From Prunus persica (lineage: Eukaryota > Streptophyta > Magnoliopsida > Rosales > Rosaceae): a stretch of DNA of 64,000 nt. The stretch spans positions 24,465,297-24,529,296 of the forward strand of contig NC_034014.1 in assembly GCF_000346465.2 (NCBI RefSeq). The letters run 5' to 3'. Of this stretch, positions 47,601-57,885 are shown piece after piece. The notes below the pieces were generated by a model that ran no database searches, was not told where the DNA came from, and was given only the letters and a program-made list of their open reading frames with translations. The position numbers and the translations under genes are program-made. The stretch's first letter is position 1. Every line of letters starts with the position of its first letter.

Positions 47601-48943
47601 AATTGGGTTGTTTTCCTATGAGGAATTTTATTTCTGTACATTCATTGAGCATGTTGAAATGAGGAATAAGTAGTGATCACCATCATTACACACACACATG
47701 TGCAATTATATGTTTCATAATGTTTGGTTTTGAATTTTTAATAACATGCAGTATTTTTGTTTCCGCCTTTGCACATTTCCCACATTGTATGCTTTTTAAT
47801 ATAGGCGAGACTGGCCTATTCAAGCAGGTCTCGCCTCTATCGAAGATGTGATCGATAATGTGATCAGTAAATGTGGTTCATATGAAGTCATGTCATTGAA
47901 AATATTTCTAAGACTATGACTTTAGTTGGACCTAAACTTATTAAGCCCCCCCCATATTCAATTAGTGTAAACATCCCCTCAGAACCGACAGGGGTCATTT
48001 CCTATGTTATCTTTTTCTAGTAACCGACTTTTCACATTGCTATCAAGCTGAGTTTATGCAAATAATCTTTAACTATTACTTGCTACATTAATAAGTAATG
48101 CAGGGGACCAATACTGTGAGAGCTGAGGGAAACCAAATAAATAAATAACATATCACTTCTTTGTATTTCCGCCACAGACCGCATGAAATCAATAGTCTAA
48201 TCAGCCATCATTTATTTTGACATTAGTTGAAGCTGATGGCTTGTTGACAGTTTAATATAGGAGAGTCGGCAGGTGAGACCAGAGACCTGTTTCCTTCATC
48301 TATATATAAAAAATGAACATGTGACAATGACATGTACAGACCGGCCATGTCTGCAATATCATATTCAAAACAAGTTGCTTTTATTTTAATCTTCTGTACT
48401 CTTTTTTTAATCTAGAAACCAACCCAAACCCAAACCTGAATACTTAAGTTTATGCCTCATAACATGCGCATTCTAGTTTCTCACTTGCCCTATTAAGTAT
48501 CATCACATGTTGGTTATGTGTGGATTTTATGTTTGTCATGGTCGAAATTAGTAAATGTGGTACGGATAATTTCTACTGATCGAACTTTTGTTCGGAGAAA
48601 GTTAAATGAATAAATTTATTGAGACGCTAATGTGTTTTTTGGTGTATGTGACAGGTGTGATAGGATTTTATGGAAGGGGGAAGGGCTTAAACAAATGTGT
48701 TATGTGAGAGGGGAATCAAAGTTCTCAGACCACAGACCAGTTTATTCATTGTTTTCAGTCCAATTAGACTTGGCTAACAAGAAAAAGCCCAACTCTGCTG
48801 TGACCACAACAGCAGCTTCCACAGCCAAAGCCAAGTCTTGCATGCTTAAGTCTTCAGCAACATGCGTGGCCAAAGTCCAAGCTGAAGAGCTTCTGCTGCT
48901 CACCAGAGCCAAAAGCTGCCTAGACAACGCCTCAAGGTTCTGA
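44607..48943 (+). CDS. Type I inositol polyphosphate 5-phosphatase
   Basis: Ten exons, in frame throughout, give 531 residues: 44607-44636, 44732-44816, 44913-44987, 45363-45438, 45704-45808, 46218-46695, 46886-47082, 47211-47322, 47442-47590, 48655-48943. The enzyme removes the 5-phosphate from inositol polyphosphates such as IP3 and/or from phosphoinositides. Both signature motifs are intact: WLGDLNYR (353-360) and PAWCDRIL (434-441). TWNVGGKSP and [11 protein letters not shown] mark the start of the catalytic domain, and SDHRPVYS marks its end. The N-terminus ([15 protein letters not shown]) is typical of the plant type I group. It has no WD repeats and no obvious membrane segment. The first coding exon carries only 10 codons. 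Assignment to a particular plant paralogue (for example CVP2-like) is not possible by eye. Confidence 0.93.
47591..48654 (+). other. Long last intron of the 5-phosphatase gene
   Basis: A 1064-bp intron between the two halves of the catalytic CDRIL motif exon pair. It holds a perfect 9-bp inverted repeat, AGGCGAGAC (47803-47811) and GTCTCGCCT (47828-47836), but no recognisable gene or mobile element. Confidence 0.7.
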
Positions 48944-49543
48944 GCTTGTACTGCCAAACGCAGCCCACATTTTTTAAGACAAAAAGCAGAACCAGCCAGT
49001 GTAAAAATCACAGCTTACCTGACAAAAGCGGAAGTTGTTTGCATCCCTATGATCTGGCTTTTTTTGACAGTTTGGGACTGCAAAATTCAAGCTCAAAGCG
49101 TGCTTAGATTTTGATGATGAAATTGAGTTGGTGAGCTGGTGGAGCAGAGGAGTGAAGCACAAGCATAAGTATAGGATTGGGAAAAATTAGGCATGTAGAA
49201 AGAATTGGCTGCATCTCTGTGTATTAGATGCTTTTTTGAAGCCAGCTTTTGGTACAAGTTGATGATTTTGGGTACTGGTTAACAACAGTAAGTGGTGGTT
49301 CAGCTTTTAAGCAGAGAAATTTCTCTTTCTTTGAAATTTAAGAGGGAAGTGGAGACAGAGATTGATAGAGAGTTGAAATGTATATCAAAAGGAGGACAAG
49401 TTTGATTGAAAGTTTCTGTAAGGGAACTGGGATGTGGGGCTCTAGTGTCCTTTCTGCCCATTTTGTTTGCGTTAACAGTATATTAATGAAATTCTTTTAT
49501 ATTTCCAACTTTTCTTTTTCTCTGTCTTGGCTAATTTCTAGGG

Positions 49544-49588
<45 letters not shown>

Positions 49589-50004
49589 ATAGTGTATATT
49601 TATTAAAATTGTACTCCAAAAGTATAAAAGAGACAGTGTAGGGAGACATTAACATCGGATGGGTTAGTTCTTCAATTCTACTCCAATTTTATGGAGAAAC
49701 TATTTTAAGTCACATCATGTTAGCATGTAAACTCGCAGTTTATTGTTGTAAATTGAAGTGAATTGGTAACATCGTGCCGCTGTGTCACGTGATATTACAA
49801 TACGTTAACTTTAACTTTAAACATAGGATGGAGATTGCAATAAATTACTTCAACCCAATTTTGTTAGCAAGCCCACTATAGTATGGGCCTCAACCAACAC
49901 CCTTTTCATAGAGTATTTTTCCTTTTAAAAAAACCGAAGGTTTCTCCTTGAGGCTAATGTTTGTTTTAGATGGCAAGTTCAAGTTATGTTCTTTTACGGA
50001 AATG
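48944..50004. other. 5-phosphatase 3' UTR and spacer
   Basis: Probable 3' UTR followed by non-coding spacer. It contains the TC microsatellite at 49548-49583. No gene is supported. Confidence 0.5.
49548..49583. repeat. (TC)18 microsatellite
   Basis: An uninterrupted 36-bp TC run, likely polymorphic. Confidence 0.97.
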
Positions 50005-50159
50005 CTATAATAAGGGATCTTTTGGTGAGGAAGTTCAATGTAGGGGTCTATCCCACTATTTAACAAAAGAGAAAGTGTTGGAGTTAAATTTCTTAAATGA
50101 ATGAATGGTGGGATGAAACCCCACATTGAACTCCCTCACCGAAATCCCCCTCATTATAG
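50005..50159. mobile_element. Short fold-back MITE with long terminal inverted repeats
   Basis: The left arm starts CTATAATAAGGG and the reverse complement of the right arm starts CTATAATGAGGG. The arms continue in parallel for about 50 bp (GGTGAGG(A/G)AGTTCAATGT, then TCCCAC(T/C)A), leaving only a short centre. The whole element is about 155 bp. The target-site duplication is not clear, so the superfamily is open. Confidence 0.75.
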
Positions 50160-50551
50160 AAGCTGCCGGATTTTCTAACCATTATATATTTCTATTTGAG
50201 AAGAACACATTTGTTAGTTGAGGATTGCAAAAGAGAGTCGGAATGGACCCAATTCGCAGTGAAAATTGTTTATGTAAAATATGTTTAAATAGAAAGCTTT
50301 AGGGTTATTTAATTCATGAACCACCTATAATAGAGATGTTTCTATTTCATCAATAATAATCTATCGTGGAAATGTTTCCAATCCCAACAACAAACGCCAC
50401 AAGTTTTAGATAACAATGAAAATGACATAAACAGAAGTCCCAACAAATCAAAGCTCCAATGTCAATTTTAAGGTACATTAGTGATGCTGCTACTACTCAC
50501 CAAAGTTGTTTTCTTTTTGCCTTTTTCCGCAAAAAAAATAAATTTAAAAAA

Positions 50552-50669
50552 CACGTGGGACCGCCATTTTCTTACAAACCCAATGAGATCGCGCCACGTG
50601 TTTCTGACTCACAACCCCAAGCTCCAAGTCCAACCGGTTTGCAAACAGTTCGAGTTCCAATGCCACGTG
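50552..50669 (+). promoter_or_regulatory. Three G-boxes upstream of the TDBD gene
   Basis: CACGTG occurs at 50552-50557, 50595-50600 and 50664-50669. The last two are in GCCACGTGT context, an ABRE-like site for bZIP factors and also a bHLH (MYC2/PIF) site. Three in 118 bp just upstream of the leader exon is well above chance. Activity is inferred. Confidence 0.55.
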
Positions 50670-50729
50670 TACGGTCCCGATGCTATTCCCACGCATAGTG
50701 ATTGCGCAGGGCACCCACCACCACATCAT

Positions 50730-51392
50730 CTTATATCTTTTTTTTTCCCTCGAACCTCAGAATCCAAGCCCCTCACACTGTTAGATCTCGCCACGATCTC
50801 CGTCCGTACAATATACGGCGTGTTTTCCGGTCACTTAGACGCCGGGAAGTTCATCGATCTCCTGTCCGCGGATCGAACGGTTATTAACCGCTTCTACTTC
50901 AGGTTCGCATTGAAAATATCACTGCTTTGATGATGCGTTACAGAGTAAAGGTTCTAGGGTTAAAGAGTCTCGCTCACCTTTTAGCTGTTAAAGTCTCTGT
51001 TTGGTTGCATTAGGGATTGCATGAGTGGTTTTCGATTCTGGGTTTTTGAAAATGATAGTCTTGGTATATATCAGTTCGATTTTCACTTTGTTTTCCAACA
51101 TTTTCTCGGTTACCAAACAGAGCATGACGATATTTGTGGTGTATGTATGATCATTGTTTTATATTTCTTGTGGGTATATTTTTCTGATTTGTTTGTTTAT
51201 TTCTGTTTGGCAGATAAGTGAAGTACAGAAAGGTGTGATCTTGAGCAGTTGTGTGTTTATAATTGGAATGTCAATGTGCATTGTTGGTGGAAAGAGATTC
51301 GTATCGAGGAGTGTAAATAGTTCTTTAACTGGATCCTTGGAAAGGAAGTGCAGCAGCCTCAGTGGAGAGGAGTTTGAAGTGAAGCAACAAAA
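50730..51392 (+). other. 5' leader exons of the TDBD gene
   Basis: A probable first leader exon ends at about 50901 (CTACTTCAG before GTTCGC). A second one starts at 51214 after TTTGGCAG and ends at 51395 with the proposed start codon. Splice sites are inferred. Confidence 0.45.
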
Positions 51393-54026
51393 ATGGTATG
51401 TTTGATGTCTCTTTAGTGAAGTTTGGCTTTCAAAATTGGATTCTTGCATGTGGCTTTTGCAATGTGGTTTTGGTAATGTCATGGATGCATACCTTTGTTA
51501 TTGGAAATGAAAGAACAAGGATAGGTCTGGAATCACTCCAGGGGTTTGGCTTCACACCAAGAAGTCTCCAATCTCTGTAAAATAAACTTTTCTTTATATC
51601 TCAACAACTCAACTCCATAGTGAATTACATAGAAGGGGTATTTATAATAATCTAACTCTAGAGTGAAAAGGAAAATTATACTTATTCTAGGAAAGAAATC
51701 CTAATCCGAATAAAATAGGATACTTAGAAATCCTTCTGAAATCTGGAAAAACTAAAAATCCTACTAAAACCTGGGAGAACAAGTTAGAAACTAATTGCAG
51801 GAATACAAAATTGCCAGATTTACAGACCAAAGTAAATGATTTCCTCATCCATCTTTTTCGTTTTATACCCTAACGGGTTTGACAAAGATGTCCTCATCAT
51901 TTCTGTTTACTATATATGTCTGCTAAGGCTTTTGAGTCGGTTTTTATTTATTACCAAACATAAAATGCGAAGTAGTTGTAATGACTGGTTATTGCATATT
52001 AGTTTGTTTTTTTTTTTTATACTGAAAATAGAGCATTAAGTTTTGGTATGTCTGTGTAGTGTATACACGTTAGCCAAGTGGTGAAGACATCTTTCTGAGT
52101 AATCATTTGTGATAGTCTTTTCAGAATCAGGGATTTTGGATGCCAAAGGGTACCGGCTGTTTAAATGAAGGTGAGGCGCTGTATGATAATTCTCCTAGGA
52201 TTGAACCTAAGCGTTCTCATCAGTGGTTCATGGATGGCCCTGAGGTAGAGCTATTCCCCAACAAGAAACAGGCTGTTGAAGTTCCAAACAACAATCTATT
52301 TTCAGGAATGTTAAACGCAAATGTTTCTCCATGGGGGAATGTTCCCAGTTTTCACTCATTCTCTGGCCATTTCACTGAAAGGTTATTTGATTCTGAAACA
52401 GACCGAGCGGTGAATTTTGATGATAGAAACATTCCCGCAGCTGAAACTGAAAAGATGAACTTGGCTAGAAAAGGTAATGAGGATCTATTTGGGAATGATT
52501 CCTCATTTGGTTTATCTATGTCGCATACACTGGAAGATCCTAGAACAAGTCCTAATTATGGTGGGTTTAGAAAAGTCAAAGTTAGTGAGGTAAAGGACTC
52601 TGAGAATGTCATGCCTGTTTCGATTGGACATGCTTATAATCAGGGGGATAATGGTGCCATGTTGGCAGCTCATGTTTACAAGGCCGATGACAACACAGCA
52701 TCAATGGGTCTTGCTTATAAGAAAGGGGATGACAGCTTCATATCTATGAGTGATAACTATAACAGGGCAGATAACAATTTCATATCAATGGGACAACCCT
52801 TTAACAAAGGGGATGAAAACATATCAATTGGTCAAACATACAAGGAGAGTAATAACACCCTATCAATGGGTCAGACATTCAACAAGGGTGACAATAATAT
52901 CATCTCTATTGGTCAAACCTACAATAAGGTAGAGGAAAGTACCATATCAGCTGGTCATATCTACAATAAAGGGGAAGACAGTACCATATCAATGGGTCAT
53001 GCCTACAGCAAGGGTGACAGCAATATGTTATCAATTGGTCACTCTTATAACAACCGAGAAAGTACTATCATATCCTTTGGCGGATATGATGATGATGATG
53101 CACATACCTCGGCAATCTCTGGTTATGAACTTCTTATGGGTCAACCATTTCCAAAAACAGAAGCTATGAATGAGAAAGAGTTGGGCAAATCAAATGCTGA
53201 TGCACTTGTCAATTTACCTCATATAACTGCTGGAAATGAAAATATTTCTAAAAAGAAAGTTGAACAAAAAATGTCCAAGAAGGTTCCTCCAAACAACTTC
53301 CCTTCAAATGTGCGAAGTTTGCTATCAACTGGTATGCTGGATGGAGTTCCTGTAAAGTATACTGCCTGGTCGCGGGAGGTAAATCCTAGTTTTCATGCAT
53401 TCATATTTCAGATTAGCATATCTTCGGTGACACATCTATATCTATTCTTCATATGCATTTTAGAAGGAGCTGCAGGGTGTGATTAAAGGATCTGGGTATC
53501 TATGTGGTTGTCAGTCATGCGACTTCTCCAAGGTGAGTTTGTTCAGTTTTTGCTTTTCAAATCAAGGGAAGTTTGATGCCCAATCTGATGACCCACCGGC
53601 TTACCACTGCTTATTAGGTAATCAATGCATATGAATTTGAGCGTCATGCTGGTTGCAAAACAAAACACCCAAATAATCACATATATTTTGAGAATGGGAA
53701 GACTATCTATGGGATTGTACAAGAGCTCAGGAGCACACCCCAGAATATGTTGTTTGAAGTTATTCAGACTATTACTGGTTCACCTATCAATCAGAAATCC
53801 TTCCGTCTTTGGAAAGGTGATGCAAATGATCTCTTTATTTCTGTTGGTGCCTTTCCCCTAAACAATGTGACACTCCAAGTTTTCCACTTTTGTCTGATAT
53901 AACTGTTCTATTATATGGACATCTTCTCATGCTTGCTCCTGTGTCTCCATTTCAGAATCCTTTTTGGCAGCAACACGGGAACTTCAGCGTATATATGGCA
54001 AGGATGAGGGGAAGCAATTTTCATGA
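51393..54026 (+). CDS. Tify-domain-binding-domain (TDBD) nuclear protein
   Basis: The CDS joins 51393-51395, 52125-53378, 53464-53532, 53618-53816 and 53956-54026 (531 residues). The start ATG is the last codon of its exon and continues into NQGFWMPKG, the usual start of this family. If that exon were skipped, the ATG at 52140 would be used. The C-terminal part (about 395-520, with RSLLSTGMLDGVPVKY, CGCQSCDFSK, EFERHAGCKT) is a TDBD, a domain otherwise found in PHD-finger regulators that contact TIFY/JAZ or co-repressor proteins. No PHD finger is present. Residues about 166-318 contain roughly ten repeats of a 15-17-residue unit like SMGQTFNKGDNNI. A role in transcriptional regulation in the nucleus is likely, but no precise function is known to me. 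Confidence 0.85.
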
Positions 54027-54668
54027 AGCAAGCTTGTTGGAATTGCAAGGCAGGATCATCTTTGTTTTGTTTATACAAGTAATCTTTTTTGGCTATAACT
54101 CGGTACTCGTTGACGGTGGCTTCACCACTAACACAAGGGCTCGGGCTCGGGGTAGTTAAGTGAAGGAAAATGTGTTATTGTAAATCTCCTGTGATGAACC
54201 TTATGCTCTTAGAATAGAGCCTCTGTTCTTGATCGTTGGATATATGATGACAGGTTGTAGTTTGTAACGGTCTTGAAGGAAATGAAATTTAAGATATTTT
54301 GTTACTTGTTTTCTTAAAGAATGTTTCTCTTTCTTAATGTTATTACATTCAGTGCTGCAGTCTACTACCATGTGATGGGTTTATTGTTGTCATGCCTGAT
54401 TTTGACATCATACATGCTAAGTCACAGAGTGTAACAAAGTAGGTTGCTCAGACTATTGGACATAAAAAAAAATTTCTTCTGGTACCATTGCCATTTTCCA
54501 TGCATCACATTTGGGCCAAGGTGACACATACATCATGTTTAATTAAGTATGCTGCAATGTTTATAACTATTGTTATCTTTAGGAACTGTGGATGATGAAA
54601 GAAATGAGGAAAGCAAAAATTTATGAAGATATTAGATTCCTCTAGTCATTTAGTCATTTCGTTACAAT
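54027..54668. other. Region between convergent genes
   Basis: It holds the 3' UTRs of the TDBD gene (+) and of the transporter gene (-), which converge here. Nothing else was recognised. Confidence 0.6.
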
Positions 54669-56379
54669 TCATTCCCCAGACGATGCAATCGTGATGGCCT
54701 GAAGATTGGGATTTTCCTTTGCTTGTGCTTGTTTTGTTGATGCTACTTCCTCTTCGATTGTCGGGGTTTCGGACTTGTAATCTTTGCTTTTCCCCCATAC
54801 AACCATATATAGGCCGGCGACTATGACTGCAGCACCGAGTAGCCTGTAAAATGATCAAATTAGCTAAGTTTCTTACTTATGTAAGAGCATGGTTTATGGT
54901 GGATTTAATACGACAGATACCTTCCCAGATACAGTTGCTCGCGCAAAATGAAGGAGCTCATGACAGCAACAATAACCATGCTTAGGGGACTGAAAGCTGT
55001 CACAAACACAGGGCCTCTGTATTTCATCACAACTCCTTGAATGTAATAAGCTAGCCCAGAACAGAAAACGGCCTGCATCCATTTTTATGTGTAAATAAAC
55101 ATAAAGAGCTGAAGAATTTAAAACCCTTTGGCTTAAAAACCAGTTTAAGATTTCAATCTTCAGGTTGAAAAAACCCAAAATGTAAACAAATTCCAATTAG
55201 TTGCTTAGCATTCTTACACTGTAGCAAGCTGCCAATAACTTTGCGTCCCATTTGATAGCCCAAACGGCAGAGTTTCCCCTTTCCATCACCAACGCTAGAG
55301 CAGTTCCTTCCAGTGTGCCCATCAGGCATATCCAAGCTGAAAGGGAGAGCTCAGCTGGGTATGTTTTTAATGTGATTGACTACAGAGACGTATCAAATGT
55401 ATTAATTACTGACAAAATAATTAGGAGACTATCAACCAATCATATGAAGAATCTTTGTTTAAACAATCACCTGCAGAATCATGAAACAGGCCCAGCAGAA
55501 GCAGCCTATTGTGATCATTACGGCACCTTTGATTGAGCTTTGGAGGCTTATAGCCCCACCTGTTTGCTGTTCATGGCTAGTTGTTCCTCTGGTCCAAAAC
55601 AAATCTAACAGTGGCCCCTTTACCAGTGTCATGATCATGGCACCTGCAACTGTTGCTGCAGTCCCAAACACCTTACTTTGGCTGCGGATGCATTTCAACT
55701 TTACTTTCTCAAGCCTGAGAGCACAAAGATAACAAATGGTTATATAATCCCTGGCCGGGAATAAAAAAACAAAAAACCCTTTAAAGACATTTAAGGAATA
55801 ATTATCAGCACATTTGTTACCTAAGAATCCAAGCCATTGCAAAAGTAAGGGCAGGGAGAATGTTGCACATAGCTGCTGCAAACGTTGCTGTTGTGTACCT
55901 CATTCCCATGAAATACAAATTTTGGTCAATAACTGGCCTGCCAAGAGACACAGAGGGAGATAAGAAATGGTTACAGGAAACTTAGGAGAAACCTTGTATA
56001 GCAAGCAATTCAGAAATTTACTCCAGTAGGCCGAGCAGCATTATCTTGATGAAGATTGGAAGCGTCATCTTCGGTCTTATTTTTCTGTTCAAGATCAAAA
56101 ATACTGTTTTAGTCACTAAAAATCTTTCTTAACACATAATGTTTATGAATGAGAGAAAGAGAGAATCAGAGACTTGTCCAGGATCAGCGCGAAAGGGGCA
56201 ACGACAGCAGTGGCAACTACGTGGCGGTAGACAACGAGCACATAGTTGCTCATCCCCTGGTTTAGTGCAGCCTTGGAGAGAATATCCATGCCTGCAAGCC
56301 CAAATTGCAAGAAAATAACAGCAAAGAAAGGCTTGGCAGCCTTGACTCTTTCAAGCAATCCATGTCCAAAGTTGCTCAT
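54669..56379 (-). CDS. WAT1-related / nodulin MtN21-type EamA transporter
   Basis: Seven exons on the minus strand, in frame throughout, give 372 residues: 56379-56174, 56084-56022, 55937-55821, 55714-55471, 55379-55218, 55072-54921 and 54843-54669. The protein has the two EamA (DMT superfamily) halves with about ten hydrophobic segments. Characteristic stretches are AKPFFAVIFLQFGLAGMDI, NYVLVVYRH, DQNLYFMGM, AAAMCNILPA and FVTAFSPLSMVIVA. Known relatives sit in the plasma membrane or tonoplast and move auxin (WAT1), amino acids or other metabolites; the substrate here is unknown. The start at 56379 (MSNFGHGL) was chosen because the frame upstream has no ATG. The length is usual for the family (about 370-400). 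Confidence 0.93.
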
Positions 56380-57199
56380 TTTTGTGTAGATATATTCTCC
56401 CACTTAACCTCTTCCTTCAACTGATGCAGACTTCACCTACATAAGGAAGCTGATGAGAGTGTCTAGCTTCAACCCTTTTTATATTAGAAGCTTGCCACAC
56501 AAACTGCCAGATTCCCCAGGGTGCTGCTTAAATACATGGTAATCTGCACTTAAAATTACAGGAAACTCACTAACCTGTTAAATAAAAATAATTTTAGCTG
56601 AAAACCCTTTTCACCAAACATTCGATATAAGTGAATTTTGTGATTTGTTTAGTAATTAGACTACTAATTATTCCAATTAAGCCTAAAGTCTCTCTTAGTG
56701 CCTCCAATTAAGTATTTGGGTATCTTTGCATGGGTTTAGAGGACACTGCTCAAGTGGAGTTCCTTTTTCTGGGTGTCTAAAAAAGTTGTTTTAGACAGTT
56801 CTATGAAAACCCTTCTTGTGTATCCGTGTACGCAAATCCCATATCTGCACATGAATTATGAGATCGGAAAAGAATATATCGACACATTTTTTGCGCACTT
56901 GAAAACCCCGTCTTTTGCTTTTACGTTAGAATGACTGAAGAGAGAAAAAAAAAAGTATAACAGAATTCATTTCAACCAGATTCCCCTATTAGGCTCCAAC
57001 ATAGGTGATTGATTCTCAGCCTCATCCATGTTAACGCCCTCGAATTTGTTCTCTAAACATTCCAAATGCCAGCACTTGCTGGAGGAGGTGACATAATGCT
57101 GAACAGCAGAAAACCGGAAGCTCTAATGCTTTTGGTAGTTGAATTAATGTAGATTCTGTTTTGGTGGTTTTAGTAATACAAGCGATATTAGAGAGGGAG

Positions 57200-57249
57200 A
57201 AATTGAACTTAGAACCTAAAGTGTACGGATAAATGCTCTTAACCACTTA
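57200..57249 (-). repeat. SINE-like / tRNA-derived remnant
   Basis: On the minus strand TAAGTGGTTAAGAGCA (57234-57249) resembles a tRNA A box, and GGTTCTAAGTTCAATTT (57200-57216) resembles a B box. The rest does not fold as a tRNA. A decayed SINE is the likeliest reading. Confidence 0.3.
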
Positions 57250-57846
57250 TGTTACAAACCCCTTGCATTAAAGGCCAGTTTTTGCAGTAAAAAACTAGGA
57301 GCACCCAAGTTCCCGCTACTCTTTGGTTTTTTTAAAAACATTTTAATGGTTTGTTTTCTTGTGCTTTTTTAAAACATGACTCATCTGTAGACTAGGCACT
57401 AGTATTAAGGCTAAATGGCCAAACCAACTCCTGTCTGGAACCCATTAGGTCATGTAGTTTAGAGATTGTGGGTCCAGGGCCCACTCAACAATGATGTGAA
57501 ATAATGTGGATGATGTCGTTCAAAATTTTCTGCTTATTTTAGTGCTACACAGAGATTAGGGTTACATGAGGGTTGGTTTTTTCTTCTTTTTTTGTTTTGT
57601 GCATGAGGGAGTTTAGGTTCAAAGATCTTTCAGAAAATTGACATGGATACTGACTTCGATCTAATTAACATTCTGGTTCACTTGGGCTACAAAAAAGAAC
57701 ACTCAACACGTGGTTTTTGGTTCAAAAGAGAATGTTGCAGTTTGAGATTTGTCATGCTATGTGGTCTCCACATGCACCAGAGAGCTCAGCAGCATTCAAA
57801 ATTATGCAGTTTTAACTGGAGCATCTTGAAAGTATTGATCTTCCAC

Positions 57847-57848
<2 letters not shown>

Positions 57849-57884
<36 letters not shown>
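57849..57884. repeat. Compound (TC)8(AC)10 microsatellite
   Basis: A TC run at 57849-57864 passes directly into an AC run at 57865-57884. Confidence 0.95.

Positions 57885-57885
<1 letters not shown>

Noticed and set aside
52055..52110. A-box-like TTAGCCAAGTGGTGAAG just before exon 2 of the TDBD gene
   Set aside because: There is no B box or fold, so neither a tRNA nor a SINE could be supported.
56380..56403. Upstream extension of the transporter frame beyond residue 1
   Set aside because: The extension has no ATG. MSNFGHGL at 56379 is the first ATG and fits the family N-terminus.
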